64,000 nt of DNA from Pseudobacteriovorax antillogorgiicola (GCF_900177345.1 NZ_FWZT01000007.1:1-64000), one strand, 5' to 3'; positions 9,743-19,383 are shown, numbered from the stretch's first letter. Numbers and translations: made by a program. The notes: generated by a model from the sequence alone, not told the origin.

Positions 9743-9945
9743 TAAGCATTAATCAAGGTGCATAGCTTTTCATCATCCTATCTTTTTCAATCTTTTTTAT
9801 CTTAGCTAATCTCAGAAACTCATCTTCATCTTTGATTATCTTTTTTGTTTTTGGGCTGGGTGATATGCCTAGGTTCGCTTAAAAACATCAGTTAGAACAG
9901 CTAATTAAAATAAAAATCACGATGAACACTTCGAAGTTATCGCCG

Positions 9946-9961
9946 TGGCACGGGGGCTGCA
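9946..9961 (+). promoter_or_regulatory. Sigma-54 (RpoN) -24/-12 promoter
   Basis: The sequence TGGCACG-GGGG-CTGCA matches the RpoN consensus TGGCACG-N4-TTGCA with one mismatch and the required 10 nt between the invariant GG (9947-9948) and GC (9959-9960). Transcription would begin near 9972, about 50 nt before the DUF4360 start codon. The AT-rich 200 bp upstream could hold an enhancer for a bacterial enhancer-binding protein, but no inverted-repeat site is clear. Confidence 0.7.
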
Positions 9962-10023
9962 ATAGATAGCGTGCTTAAACGATTTAGCACCTGAACCTTT
10001 AAACTCGAATGAAAGGGATACGT

Positions 10024-10653
10024 ATGAACCTATCACGTCTTGCAACTCTTGTAGCTCCAGCAGCAATCATGGTTTCTTCAGCAGCTTTCGCAACTGCACC
10101 TTCTGGTGAAGTTACAATCAAAGACATCTCGTACAACGGTAGCGGTTGTCCTCTTGGAACTGTTGCAGAAAACCTAGCGGAAGACAAGAAAGCGTTCACC
10201 TTGACTTTCTCTGACTATATCGCTGAAGCTGGTCCTGGCCTCACATTTAGCGATGGTCGTAAAAACTGTCAAATCACTTTAAATCTAAAGATTCCTCAAG
10301 GCTGGCAATTCTCCGTCGGTACCTTTGACTACCGTGGATTCGTCATCCTTGATGAGGACGTACAAGCTGAGCACTCTACATCATACTACTTCCAAGGCAG
10401 TGGCTTCACAGGCCGTTTCCGTGAGCGCATGAGAGGATTCATGGATGAGTACTATCAGTTCCGCGAAAATGTTGGTCTTGAGTCTCTAGTTTGGTCTAGC
10501 TGTAATGCTGAGCGAGCTCTTAACATCAACACTGCTATTAGCGTACGTAACCTAAATAAGCGTGACAACCCTGATGCGCTAGGTGTTATCGGCACTGACT
10601 CTGTCGATGGCTCTATCAAGCAAATTTGGGGAATCCGCTGGCGTCGTTGCTAG
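10024..10653 (+). CDS. Secreted DUF4360 protein
   Basis: A 209-residue precursor. A cleavable signal peptide (about residues 1-23, ending SSAAFA before TAPSG) precedes a domain with DUF4360 hallmarks: YNGSGCPLGTV, FSDYIAEAGPG, a RKNCQITLNL strand, and a late SSCNAERALNINT segment. The paired cysteines fit disulfides in an exported protein. Function is unknown; the family occurs in fungi, myxobacteria and related secretors. The ATG at 10024 follows AAAGGGA; 10009 is an in-frame alternative. It has its own sigma-54-type promoter and a strong terminator, so expression is probably conditional. Confidence 0.85.
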   Translation: MNLSRLATLVAPAAIMVSSAAFATAPSGEVTIKDISYNGSGCPLGTVAENLAEDKKAFTLTFSDYIAEAGPGLTFSDGRKNCQITLNLKIPQGWQFSVGTFDYRGFVILDEDVQAEHSTSYYFQGSGFTGRFRERMRGFMDEYYQFRENVGLESLVWSSCNAERALNINTAISVRNLNKRDNPDALGVIGTDSVDGSIKQIWGIRWRRC

Positions 10654-10691
10654 AGTTTATTGGCTTTCGATACACTATAAGAGCAACATGA

Positions 10692-10720
10692 GGGCCACCG
10701 TGGAAGCGGTGGCCCATTTT
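10692..10720. terminator. Intrinsic terminator between convergent genes
   Basis: A perfect 9-bp stem, GGGCCACCG (10692-10700) with CGGTGGCCC (10707-10715), closes a 6-nt loop and is followed by ATTTT. It ends the DUF4360 transcript and may also stop the convergent DUF4389 transcript. Confidence 0.85.
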
Positions 10721-10722
10721 GC

Positions 10723-11007
10723 TTAGCCCTTGGTTTGGTCCCATTCTGAAAATGGAAATGGCCGTTCATCGTGATTGAAGGATAGGTAAAGCATGATGTT
10801 TTTCATGTAGTGGCTCAAATCTGAGCTTAGCTTGTCAAGGTTTTCAAGTCGCTTGCCCGTGATCATTGTCATGAAAAACTGAAGGATGATGATCGCATAG
10901 AGAATCAGCTCGGTGATTCGGAAAGCCACAAATAGAATGACCATATGAACCAGCCTGGTCCAGACATAAGGCTTTTGGATGTTTTCTTTGATGTCTTCTG
11001 TGTCCAT
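10723..11007 (-). CDS. DUF4389 membrane protein
   Basis: A 94-residue protein with one long or two closely spaced hydrophobic helices (about residues 19-48: LVHMVILFVAF and LILYAIIILQFFMTM). The C-terminal FNHDERPFPFSEW segment is characteristic of DUF4389 proteins. Function is unknown; it is probably an inner-membrane protein. It lies 12 bp downstream of the secreted AgmX/PglI-like gene on the same strand, so the two likely form an operon. Confidence 0.75.
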   Translation of the reverse strand: MDTEDIKENIQKPYVWTRLVHMVILFVAFRITELILYAIIILQFFMTMITGKRLENLDKLSSDLSHYMKNIMLYLSFNHDERPFPFSEWDQTKG

Positions 11008-11019
11008 GTCAATTCCTCA

Positions 11020-11961
11020 TCATTGAGTTTTAAACAGAAACGTGATCTTCCCCAGTATTTTGCGGCTCAAAGGAAACTGCATCAAGCCAAGGTTATAGTA
11101 CAAGCATTCTTGAAGTTTGTCGTCTTTCAGGCTGCCGCCGATATGCTTGATCCCACCCATGATTCCACTGGATTTCTCAATGATAAAGCGAAAACCCATA
11201 CTCCCTTGCCCAGTCTCAGTTTGCAGATAATCGGTATAGCACTTGCGAAAACTTACTTCTTGGCTTTGGATCGTTTTGGCTATGCTGCTAGCATATTGGT
11301 TGTATTTACCAAGGTCTATTTTGTAGTACATGGCAACATTCACTTGTTCTGTGAACACGGCCCGAGCTTCTGCCTGAGACCCGAAGTTGGATTGAGACTG
11401 GAGGCGTACCTCCTCTCCGCCAAGTTGCCGAATCTCTTTACCAGTCAGCCCATCTATTAATGCGACAAAGGTTTGGTGTTCAAACTGATGCTTGTAGCGA
11501 CTTTTATTGGCTTTGAAATTGACTTTTAGGCGCGACTTGGGCCCTGGCGAAATATCCCAGAGGCCTAGGTAACTGAGGTTCAAAGAGCTGACGGCAATGG
11601 TTTTTTGCTGACTTTGAAAAACGCGCCTTAGACCAGCATTATCGATAAAAGTAATCCGCCGCACCGTATAAATGCCAACCGGAAGAATCCACATATATTG
11701 GGGCTGAGCTTTATTCGATGCCTGTTGAGAAATCACATAGTAGCGGCCACTGCTATTGTGTTTGAGACGAATCACAATATCGTTTAGCAGCGTCTTGCCT
11801 CTCTTGGACCGTTTAAAGCCTTTTAGATTTAAGTTGACATAGACGGCACCTTGCCCTTTACCCAAGTATTGCCCATTCCAGGCTACAGCAGGAGCGGGCT
11901 TGGCCACGCTGTAAGGTGCAAGGAGACACATGAGAATCGTGATCTTAGCGAGTTTCAGCAA
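11020..11961 (-). CDS. Exported protein with AgmX/PglI-like C-terminal domain
   Basis: A 313-residue precursor with a signal peptide (residues 1-20, ending PYSVA before KPAPA). The middle (25-215) is beta-rich and unassigned. The last 90 residues show the pattern of the TonB-like AgmX/PglI C-terminal domain: FRKCYTDYL, then GSMGFRFIIEKSSG, then LQECLYYNLGLMQFP. In myxobacteria such domains occur in gliding and envelope proteins; here a periplasmic or envelope role is inferred. It is probably co-transcribed with the downstream DUF4389 gene. Confidence 0.6.
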   Translation of the reverse strand: MLKLAKITILMCLLAPYSVAKPAPAVAWNGQYLGKGQGAVYVNLNLKGFKRSKRGKTLLNDIVIRLKHNSSGRYYVISQQASNKAQPQYMWILPVGIYTVRRITFIDNAGLRRVFQSQQKTIAVSSLNLSYLGLWDISPGPKSRLKVNFKANKSRYKHQFEHQTFVALIDGLTGKEIRQLGGEEVRLQSQSNFGSQAEARAVFTEQVNVAMYYKIDLGKYNQYASSIAKTIQSQEVSFRKCYTDYLQTETGQGSMGFRFIIEKSSGIMGGIKHIGGSLKDDKLQECLYYNLGLMQFPLSRKILGKITFLFKTQ

Positions 11962-12182
11962 ATCCAGGCTCTAACTTTTTATGGTCGTGTTTCCTATCAT
12001 AATAGCATTCTACTATTAAAATTGACATGGATTAAGAATCAGATCTGGCTGAACTTTTAGGCACCTTATTGAGTGCTTTTCTTGGCAGGAAGAGAGACAC
12101 AGAGCGATAGTTCTTGAGTTCTGTGACTCTAGTGCCTAAGACAAGAGCAGTCCATTTCGAATTGGCTTTTTGGAGGAGGTGC

Positions 12183-13001
12183 ATGGTGGCCCAAGTAAAA
12201 GAGATTCATATCTATCCGACAAAATCATGCCAAGGCTTGGCTTTGGATCAAAGTCAGGCTGGGGATTGGGGTCTAGAGGGCGATCGGCTCATGATGCTAG
12301 TTAAGCCTGATGGTACCTTCCTCACCCAACGAGCCTATCCCAAGATGGGCGAGGTAGGGCTATATGTCGAAGGTGGCGATCTTGTTTTAAGCCGCGCTGG
12401 GGAGTCACGCCGGTTTCCTAAAATGATCCATCGCCAATTGGGAGTGAAAGTTTGGGGGGATGAAGTCCAAGCCGATGACCTCGGTGACGACATTGCTCAT
12501 CAATTGTCTCAATGGCTAGGTATTGCCCTGCGAGTTGTGGCTTGGAATCCCGCTGCTAGGCGTTGGGCGGACCGCAACTTCGTGGATCGGGATGTCCCTT
12601 ATGGATTTGCTGATGGCTTTCCATATCTGATTTCCAATCAGCAGTCACTCGTAGATCTCAACGACCGATTGCAGGCCAAAGACCATAGGCCCATTTCTAT
12701 GACGAGGTTTAGGCCCAACATAGTCATCGAAGGGTGGGAGGCTTATCAGGAAGATCGTGTCTCGCAAATCAAAATAGGGAATGCTGTCTTTGAGCTGGTG
12801 AAGCCTTGTACCCGCTGCCGGATCACGACTATCGATCCAGACACCATGAAGCCAGGCCCTGAGCCCCTAAAAACTCTCATGGAGTATCGGTATCATGAGG
12901 AACTGAGAGGTGTAACCTTCGGCCAAAATGCGGTTCTACATCATGGTTCAGGTACTACGATTCGGGTTGGTGATGAAGTCACGATACTGGGAACTGCTTA
13001 G
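12183..13001 (+). CDS. MOSC domain protein (YcbX/mARC-like)
   Basis: A 272-residue protein with an N-terminal MOSC beta-barrel (IHIYPTKSCQG, FLTQRAYPKM) and a C-terminal MOSC domain. The latter contains KPCTRCRITTIDP, where the first Cys is the predicted molybdenum ligand, and FGQNAV. YcbX and mARC use a molybdenum cofactor to reduce N-hydroxylated compounds; YcbX also carries a ferredoxin domain that is absent here, so an outside electron donor would be needed. The ATG at 12183 follows GGAGGAGG. The stop overlaps the convergent cytochrome-barrel gene by 4 nt. Confidence 0.88.
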   Translation: MVAQVKEIHIYPTKSCQGLALDQSQAGDWGLEGDRLMMLVKPDGTFLTQRAYPKMGEVGLYVEGGDLVLSRAGESRRFPKMIHRQLGVKVWGDEVQADDLGDDIAHQLSQWLGIALRVVAWNPAARRWADRNFVDRDVPYGFADGFPYLISNQQSLVDLNDRLQAKDHRPISMTRFRPNIVIEGWEAYQEDRVSQIKIGNAVFELVKPCTRCRITTIDPDTMKPGPEPLKTLMEYRYHEELRGVTFGQNAVLHHGSGTTIRVGDEVTILGTA

Positions 13002-14458
13002 AAATAGGTGTGCACCATGAAGGACAGTGTCGTTTGATCAGTCTTTGCGGCCGTTGGTAAGGTTTGGTCATCGCTGTCCATACTGTAAGACACACCTACT
13101 TCCAGGCCGGGTGTGAGAAAGTGCTTGGTGCCTAATTTGATTTGGCTTGAGGATCCTGGCAGAACGTTGCGAGCTACGTTGGCTTGAGCGATATCAAGAG
13201 TGGCATAATTCTCTCTCCAGAAGCGATACTTGCCTTCAAGAGTGATCACACCACCTTCACGAAAATCAGAAAGTTCCTCGTCCCGCGCCATAGAAACCCC
13301 TTCGATCCCGACGATGTATTCTCGCCAGGTGCCACGAAACTCGATAGCATGCATCTCGACCCGCTTGCTGTTGGCCTCCTCCGAGGCATCTGTAGTGGTC
13401 CAGAAGCTATAGTTCACTTGCGCTCCAAATGTTACAAAACGCAGTCCGAAATTGCCGGCAATTCCGGTTTCCTTGTCATTGCCATTGGTCCCCACTCGCT
13501 TCATAATATAGTGGATGTTGCCAAAGGGAACGTTTGGTGCGGAGCCTACAGATAAGGCTTTGTATAGGTTTCTTGTAGAGTTCGCTTGGCCCGTAGTAAT
13601 AAAGCTAGCCATTTCTTGAGCGAGAGCAGTGTGATCAGGGGTATAGTTGCCAAAAAGTGGCCGATAGTAGCCACCCATCACAAAGATATTCCATGGCAGG
13701 TCGTCCTGCATGACATATAAGCTGCGGGTTTGTTCTTGGCCTGGGATAGTGTCCATTTGCTGGCCGATGGGAACTCCAAGGTATCGTGCCTCGTAGACAA
13801 AATGAGTATGGCGCAGCGGGCGGTAACGAATGCCGAAGGTCGCCTCCATTAAAAAGGGGTGAAGGTCTTGGTCTTCGCCGTCCATATACTTGTAGGCAAA
13901 GAATCGAAAATCACCGCCGCCATCGATCTTCTGCTCATCCATCAAGCGATACGGATCGGTTTGCGGGATACTAAACTCGAACTCCCGCCGAGACTTCGCA
14001 TTTACATGGTAAAACTTATCGTGATAGCGATCGTAGAGCAGCTCATTTTCGAACTCTTCGTTGCTTCGTACGAGAGGAAAGCCCTTGCGGATGATCTTTC
14101 TGATATTTTGGACTGAAAGCTTTTTTTGTTTCCGGCCGTAGAACTGCTTATGAAATGGGGCGATCAGTTTTGGCTGCTTCAAACGCTTCACACGAAATGA
14201 TCTTAACCAGTAATTTTCATTCCACTTGCCATAGAAGCTACGAAGGCCTCCCCCATTGGGATTTACATGACAACCCTGACAAGACAAGCTACAGCGGCGC
14301 AGGACCGGAGGTAAATTTTTGCGGCCCGGCGCATGACAGCCAGAGCAATTTTGAGCGAATCGAGTTCCAAGCCAGGGCTCAGCCATCCCAATCTCACTGC
14401 CTAGGCAGAAGGCCAAAAAACAAATATAGCGCAAGAATACCAATCGATAGCACGGCAT
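12998..14458 (-). CDS. Diheme c-type cytochrome fused to a predicted outer-membrane beta-barrel
   Basis: A 486-residue exported protein. After a signal peptide (about residues 1-26, GMAEP) come two heme-binding motifs, CSGCH at 38-42 and CQGCH at 60-64, with an extra Cys56. The linker at 70-150 is basic. From about residue 155 to the end the sequence alternates polar and hydrophobic residues in amphipathic strands (FRFFAYKYM, LRFVTFGAQVNYSF, LEVGVSYSM) and ends in Phe (LSFMVHTYF), the classic last strand of an outer-membrane barrel. A role in moving electrons at or across the outer membrane is inferred, not shown. No recognisable named family; it is convergent with the MOSC gene. Confidence 0.7.
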   Translation of the reverse strand: MPCYRLVFLRYICFLAFCLGSEIGMAEPWLGTRFAQNCSGCHAPGRKNLPPVLRRCSLSCQGCHVNPNGGGLRSFYGKWNENYWLRSFRVKRLKQPKLIAPFHKQFYGRKQKKLSVQNIRKIIRKGFPLVRSNEEFENELLYDRYHDKFYHVNAKSRREFEFSIPQTDPYRLMDEQKIDGGGDFRFFAYKYMDGEDQDLHPFLMEATFGIRYRPLRHTHFVYEARYLGVPIGQQMDTIPGQEQTRSLYVMQDDLPWNIFVMGGYYRPLFGNYTPDHTALAQEMASFITTGQANSTRNLYKALSVGSAPNVPFGNIHYIMKRVGTNGNDKETGIAGNFGLRFVTFGAQVNYSFWTTTDASEEANSKRVEMHAIEFRGTWREYIVGIEGVSMARDEELSDFREGGVITLEGKYRFWRENYATLDIAQANVARNVLPGSSSQIKLGTKHFLTPGLEVGVSYSMDSDDQTLPTAAKTDQTTLSFMVHTYF

Positions 14459-14578
14459 ACGATATCAGATCCTATGAGGGGTATACCTGGTTTGCGGTAA
14501 CCCATAGAAGAGGGGTTAAATCCTATAGTATTTTACCATAGGTCTGATGTGTATGCCAAAGTAGGAGGGTGCGACTCT

Positions 14579-15199
14579 CTAGGGCTTTTCCTTTGAGTCG
14601 GGCTTTTGAGGCTCTTCTTTGCCGATATCCTGAGGCAGCTCAGCGGGAGATGCATCTGACTTGGGCTTTTCAGTGGCTGCTGCTGATTCAGAACTGGTTT
14701 GATCGGCAGGCTTCGGCTCATGGTCACCGGCCTCATCTTTCTTGCGATTGAGAACTTGGTCTTCGATTTCCTTAGCCTTAGCGAGGAGGGCATCGGTGTC
14801 TACAAAACCATCAGAATGGTGGGCGTACTCGCCGTCTTGATAGTGGGAGTCATGATACTCCCGCTCATCTCTCTTTTTTTCTTTTTTGGAGGTATCTGGG
14901 TCTATTTTAAGGTCTTCGTCAGAGAGGTTGATATGTTCGTTAATTTTAGATTTGATTGAACTCGTATCTCGCAGTTTATCGACCTGCTCTTTCAGTTCAC
15001 GAATCCGTTCTAGCTCAAGTTCGCGTTCGGCATCCCGCACCACATCATTGAAGCCCTGACGAATTTCATGGGTTTGGCGACGGAGTTGAACAAACATTTT
15101 GCCCATTTTTCTCATCGCTTCGGGAAGGCGTTTGGGACCGACAACAACAATGGCCAGAACCGCCACAACAATCAGCTCCATAGGGCCTATACCAAACAT
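14579..15199 (-). CDS. tatB: Twin-arginine translocase subunit TatB
   Basis: A 206-residue protein. It opens MFGIGPMELIVVAVLAIVVV, a TatB-type N-terminal membrane helix ending in GPKRLPE. An amphipathic helix follows (EAMRKMGKMFVQLRRQ), then a long charged tail rich in Glu, Lys and Asp (residues 95-206). TatB forms the receptor complex for folded Tat substrates with TatC. The tail is longer than in E. coli TatB (171 residues). No tatA or tatC lies within the window on either side, so the Tat genes are dispersed. TatA is an alternative reading, but the GPMEL start and long coiled region favour TatB. Confidence 0.85.
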   Translation of the reverse strand: MFGIGPMELIVVAVLAIVVVGPKRLPEAMRKMGKMFVQLRRQTHEIRQGFNDVVRDAERELELERIRELKEQVDKLRDTSSIKSKINEHINLSDEDLKIDPDTSKKEKKRDEREYHDSHYQDGEYAHHSDGFVDTDALLAKAKEIEDQVLNRKKDEAGDHEPKPADQTSSESAAATEKPKSDASPAELPQDIGKEEPQKPDSKEKP

Positions 15200-15324
15200 A
15201 CTTTCACCTCAATCAATCAAGCAGTCACTGGGGTCTTCCTCAGTGTACTAGCAATTACCTGCGAGAGCTAGAGCTGCCTCTTAGCCCTAATCACACTGGT
15301 TCTAATATCTTACTTTGTCGATCC

Positions 15325-15981
15325 CTAGTTCTTTACGACAAGGTAGAGCCCGTCCGCAATATGCAACATGGTTGAGCTAACCCGATCGTCATTGAAAACC
15401 TTCTCGTTAAAGGCGCGGAGCGCTATTGTCGAGTCTTCTTGATTGCTTTCATCCACAATACTACCACCCCAAAGTACATTATCAGCAATCAACACGCCGC
15501 CAGGGCGAAGGAGGCTTAAGCAGGCCTCGTAGTAGTGGGGGTAGTTCACTTTATCAGCGTCGATAAAGGCGAGGTCGAAGGAGTCTGGCCCGTGTGCTTT
15601 CAACAGAGTTTCCAAAGATTGCAATGCCGGAGCAACCATGAGCTCGATCTTATCGCTGAGTTCCGCCTCGTCAAAAAAGCGTTGGGCAATCCGAGACGTT
15701 TCTTCGTTAATATCGAGGCTGTAGAGACAGGCACCATCAGGCAGTGCCGAAGCCATGCATACTGCACTGTAGCCTGTAAAGCACCCTACTTCGACCGCCC
15801 GTTGAGCGCCGCAGATCTTGGTCATAAGATGCATAAATCGACCTTGGTCTTGGGATATTTGCATCATTCGGTCGGAGCGTTCTTGAGTTTCTTCAACAAT
15901 GTCATTTAGGATGGGATGAGGTGCTGGTGAATGTTGGCTCACGTAGGCAAAAAGCTCATCCGTCATAGGATTGGTTTTCAT
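15325..15981 (-). CDS. Class I O-methyltransferase (CCoAOMT-like)
   Basis: About 219 residues, typical of the bacterial caffeoyl-CoA/catechol O-methyltransferase family. Visible features are AVEVGCFTGYSAVCMASALP (SAM motif I), LYSLDINEE, FDLAFIDADKVNY with metal-binding Asp residues, and GGVLIADNVLWGG. The substrate is unknown; a small phenolic is usual. The frame continues to a GTG at 16035, only 2 nt after the transaldolase stop. AAGGA before the ATG at 15981 favours the later start. It is downstream of and probably in an operon with transaldolase. Confidence 0.85.
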   Translation of the reverse strand: MKTNPMTDELFAYVSQHSPAPHPILNDIVEETQERSDRMMQISQDQGRFMHLMTKICGAQRAVEVGCFTGYSAVCMASALPDGACLYSLDINEETSRIAQRFFDEAELSDKIELMVAPALQSLETLLKAHGPDSFDLAFIDADKVNYPHYYEACLSLLRPGGVLIADNVLWGGSIVDESNQEDSTIALRAFNEKVFNDDRVSSTMLHIADGLYLVVKN

Positions 15982-16036
15982 CATCGTCCTTGAGAAAGAT
16001 CGTGCCATACCAACTAATGATGGTATGGCAGCCACG

Positions 16037-17068
16037 TTAAATGCTTTCGATCAGTTTGAGAAGAGCTTTTTGAGGCTCTGCAAATTTCGATAGACCTTCG
16101 TCCATGAGGGTCTTTTCCAAATCTTTCCAATCGACCTTGCTATCGATCTCTTGCACCACAGCATCGCTAGGGAACTTATCGATTTCGCGGACGAAAGTTT
16201 TGCCTGATGCTTCAACGGCGTCGTTGGTTGCCGGTGGGTTGGTTTCAATATCACTTCCCGCAAAAGCAGCCACGTACTTCCACTTGGGGTCCTCAGGCTT
16301 CTTGGTACCAGTACTGGCAAAGATCATCTCTTGCTGGAGAGGAGTTTTTTTGTCAGCCCAGAATTCCTGATTCATCTTCCAGACTCTTTTGGCGTTAAGA
16401 ATCCCGGCCATGCCTTGGGCATCTGCGCTAAGCTCGGTAACTTTCTTGTCAGTGTAAACATCAAGCCGCGATACGAAGATGCTGAAAACACTTTTGAAGT
16501 TGACGAGGCTATCCCGTTTTTGAGCTCCACGCCAAACTGCGTCACGTGCGTCTTTATACTGGTCTTCACTAAAAATCAGTGTGACATTGACATTGACACC
16601 TGCAGCAACCATGTCCTCCAGGGAACCGATACCAGCTGGTGTGGCGGGAACCTTGATCAATCTGTTCGGGTGGCCTTTGGCCCACTGCTTCGCTAAGCTG
16701 ACGTATTTCTGGACGCGCTCGTCGTGGGGGGGTGCCAGTTCTAAGTCTTCCAACAAGGGGTCTACCTCGAAGCTAACGTAGCCGTCATTACCTTGTGTGG
16801 CTTCAAAAACGGGCATAAAAACTTCTTCAGCTTGACTCACCAGCTGGTTGGTCAAAGTCCATGCCACATCGTGGGCATCTCTGCCTTCACCTTTGAGCCT
16901 ACGGATCTCATCGTCGTAACGACCGGTCTTGATTATATCTGATACGATGATGGGGTTTGATGTAGCTCCGGTAGCTCCCTTCTCTTTGTTGCTGAGAACC
17001 AAGTCCGGATCGATGGAATCAAGCCAAAGCTTAGTCCCAGATTTCACAAGTGACTCTAGTGCTGACAT
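16037..17068 (-). CDS. tal: Transaldolase
   Basis: A 343-residue enzyme of the transaldolase family, moving a dihydroxyacetone unit between sugar phosphates in the non-oxidative pentose phosphate pathway. The N-terminal [11 protein letters not shown] and GATSNPIIV are family signatures. The Schiff-base lysine lies in [11 protein letters not shown] near residue 140, and [10 protein letters not shown] and VSRLD follow as strands of the barrel. It reads like the longer transaldolases found in cyanobacteria and actinobacteria rather than the 220-residue TalC type. First gene of a two-gene unit with the O-methyltransferase. Confidence 0.92.
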   Translation of the reverse strand: MSALESLVKSGTKLWLDSIDPDLVLSNKEKGATGATSNPIIVSDIIKTGRYDDEIRRLKGEGRDAHDVAWTLTNQLVSQAEEVFMPVFEATQGNDGYVSFEVDPLLEDLELAPPHDERVQKYVSLAKQWAKGHPNRLIKVPATPAGIGSLEDMVAAGVNVNVTLIFSEDQYKDARDAVWRGAQKRDSLVNFKSVFSIFVSRLDVYTDKKVTELSADAQGMAGILNAKRVWKMNQEFWADKKTPLQQEMIFASTGTKKPEDPKWKYVAAFAGSDIETNPPATNDAVEASGKTFVREIDKFPSDAVVQEIDSKVDWKDLEKTLMDEGLSKFAEPQKALLKLIESI

Positions 17069-17160
17069 AGTTGGTATCCTATTTGACAGATTGTTAGACT
17101 AACCGGGCAGGATACTATCACAGCCCCGTTGCAGCCTCAATTAGTCCGTGTTGCGAATCT

Positions 17161-18597
17161 TCAAGGCTCCACGAGCCGAAGCCATTCACAAGCCCGCTCC
17201 TCAGGGTTTTCTGCTTCAGTCACATCCGAAATTAGGGCTAAACCATCAGCTCCAAGGCTCTTTAATTCGGTGACATGCTCTGGCTTTAGGCCACCGATGG
17301 CAACGATCGGGCAAGGGGATAGGCGCTTCCATGTCGCAACCTTCGCCATTCCTTGTGGTCCAAATGACATAGATTTACAGGTTGTGGGAAAGATTGGACC
17401 AAGGGCAATGTAAGACGGTTGGTATACCAAAGCTCTACCAAGCTCTTCCAGAGAGTGGGTGCTGATGCCAAGTCGAAGCCCGGCCTTTTGAATCGCAGCT
17501 ACATCAGCATCTTCGAGGTCTTCTTGCCCCAGATGGACACCGTATGCGTTGTGTCGGATCGCTAGCTGCCAATAGTCGTTGATAAAAAGGCGACAACGAT
17601 ATTTGCGGGCCAGGGAGACAGCTTGCTTCACCTGATCTTCAGTTTCTTCAGGAGATAGGTTTTTAATGCGAAGCTGTATAGTGGTGACCCCAAGTGGTAA
17701 CAGCCTATTGAGCCAGTCTACTGATGGCACTACGGGGTAAAAGCCAAGTGGGCTGAGTCCCGTGCCGAGGAACGGCGCACCATTGCTCATTGTTGATTCG
17801 TAAGTGATGAGCGGCATCTGGCGAGGTTCCTTAGTCTCAATGAGGATCCTCGCTGCTCCCAGGGGGTAGGACGAATCCATCGCTTCCATCAGGTGGATAC
17901 GGCCTTGGACGACAGCTTCACGAGGGTCTAAACCCTGGGCTAATCCGCAGGCAATGGCTGTTGAAAGATAGCAGCCAGTACCGCGGTATTCACCTTCGCT
18001 CCTAGGGCTTGTAAGCCACATGGCGCGCTCGCCATCATGAAAGTAGTCGGTAGCATCTTCGTCATCGGGGCCATGTCCCCCCTTGATAAGGACGGCGTGG
18101 GCACCCAAGCTGCGTAGCTCCTGCGCGGCACGGCGGAAATCATCCGTGCTTGTAATGGGGAATCCTACCAAAGCTTCAGCTTCAGGAATATTAGGAGTTA
18201 ATACTGTGACTGTCGGCAAAAGCTGTTCACGAATGATCGCAATGGAGTTGTCGCCCAACGCCAGCCCGCCGCTGCTTGTCTTGAGAACGGGGTCGTACAC
18301 CACAGGAACTTTCATGCTCCGAGTGATTTCTGCGACCGCAGTGACGCTATGGCCCGCGGCAAGCATGCCAATTTTTATCGCATCGGCTGGGGAATTAAGC
18401 TGCACAGCTTTGGACTGCTCCAGAATATCGGCTGCAGGGACGGCTGTGATCGTGTGGCAATCTTCATGGTTCTGGCTGGTTTGAGCGGTAAGGATGGTGC
18501 AGCAATGCACTCCTTGGGCCTGGGCCGCTCGTTGGTCGGCTTGAATTCCACTGCAAGCCAATGGGTCTGACCCTGCGATGGACCAAATACATGTCAT
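17161..18597 (-). CDS. thiDE: Bifunctional HMP/HMP-P kinase and thiamine-phosphate synthase
   Basis: A 478-residue fusion. Residues 1-255 form ThiD ([15 protein letters not shown] at the start, [11 protein letters not shown] and VLIKGGHG in the middle), which phosphorylates hydroxymethylpyrimidine twice. Residues about 275-478 form ThiE ([48 protein letters not shown]), which joins HMP-PP to the thiazole phosphate. The start ATG at 18597 overlaps the thiG stop (ATGA), with GAGGAGG seven bases upstream inside thiG. Last gene of the thiC-thiO-thiS-thiG-thiDE operon. Confidence 0.93.
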   Translation of the reverse strand: MTCIWSIAGSDPLACSGIQADQRAAQAQGVHCCTILTAQTSQNHEDCHTITAVPAADILEQSKAVQLNSPADAIKIGMLAAGHSVTAVAEITRSMKVPVVYDPVLKTSSGGLALGDNSIAIIREQLLPTVTVLTPNIPEAEALVGFPITSTDDFRRAAQELRSLGAHAVLIKGGHGPDDEDATDYFHDGERAMWLTSPRSEGEYRGTGCYLSTAIACGLAQGLDPREAVVQGRIHLMEAMDSSYPLGAARILIETKEPRQMPLITYESTMSNGAPFLGTGLSPLGFYPVVPSVDWLNRLLPLGVTTIQLRIKNLSPEETEDQVKQAVSLARKYRCRLFINDYWQLAIRHNAYGVHLGQEDLEDADVAAIQKAGLRLGISTHSLEELGRALVYQPSYIALGPIFPTTCKSMSFGPQGMAKVATWKRLSPCPIVAIGGLKPEHVTELKSLGADGLALISDVTEAENPEERACEWLRLVEP

Positions 18598-19382
18598 AGT
18601 CTTGCCTCCTCGTGCCAAAAGGGAACTCCTATTGTGGGGGTTGATGCTTCAGCTCCATCTTTAGATTGCATCATTCCAGCTTCAAAGGCTGTGCGACCAG
18701 CTGTTACAGCCTGGCCGAATGCCGTGGCCATGCGCACCGGGTCTTGAGCTAGGGCCACCGCTGTATTGAGTAGGACCCCGTCAAACCCCATTTCCATTGC
18801 AGCAGCGGCATGGGAGGGCTTACCGATGCCGGCATCGACAATTAAGGTTATGCCTAGAAGGCGCTGACGGAGTGTTTTCAAAGCCTCCCTGTGGCGCAAG
18901 CCTTGCCCTGAACCGATGGGTGAACCCCAAGGCATTACGATCTTGCACCCTACAGACACCAGCTTTTCGGCGACAATCAAGTCTTCAGTTGAATATGGGA
19001 ACACTTCAAAGCCATCGTCATTCAGAATCCGAGCAGCTTCGACCAAAGCAAAAGGATCGGGTTGCAGGGTTTCATCGTTGCCAATCACTTCAAGCTTGAT
19101 CCAGTGGGTGCTAAATAGATCGCGAGCCATGTGTGCTGTGGTCACTGCATCGCGAACACTGTGGCAACCGGCGGTGTTAGGCAGGATGTGGGCTCCACAG
19201 TTTTTGATGTAGTCCCAAAAACGTTCGTTGTTGTTTTCCCCTACTGACTCTCGGCGCAAGGAAACAGTGATAATGTCTGACCCTGATTCTTGGATCGCCT
19301 CTTTCATAGTGGCGGGGCTGGGGTAGCGGGCTGTGCCGAGTAGCAGTCTACTGCTAACCGTCTTATCAGCAATGGTCCACAT
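18594..19382 (-). CDS. thiG: Thiazole synthase
   Basis: A 262-residue enzyme forming the thiazole ring from deoxyxylulose phosphate, dehydroglycine and ThiS thiocarboxylate. The Schiff-base lysine is in [10 protein letters not shown] near residue 97. The phosphate-binding segment [13 protein letters not shown] and [27 protein letters not shown] match the family. It follows thiS with a 1-nt gap and overlaps thiDE by 4 nt. Dehydroglycine would come from the adjacent ThiO, the aerobic alternative to ThiH. Confidence 0.96.
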   Translation of the reverse strand: MWTIADKTVSSRLLLGTARYPSPATMKEAIQESGSDIITVSLRRESVGENNNERFWDYIKNCGAHILPNTAGCHSVRDAVTTAHMARDLFSTHWIKLEVIGNDETLQPDPFALVEAARILNDDGFEVFPYSTEDLIVAEKLVSVGCKIVMPWGSPIGSGQGLRHREALKTLRQRLLGITLIVDAGIGKPSHAAAAMEMGFDGVLLNTAVALAQDPVRMATAFGQAVTAGRTAFEAGMMQSKDGAEASTPTIGVPFWHEEARL

Positions 19383-19383
19383 T

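Noticed and set aside
10945-11460. A 171-codon plus-strand frame opposite the AgmX/PglI-like gene.
   Set aside because: It lies antisense to a gene with signal peptide and domain, crosses two genes and shows no protein features.
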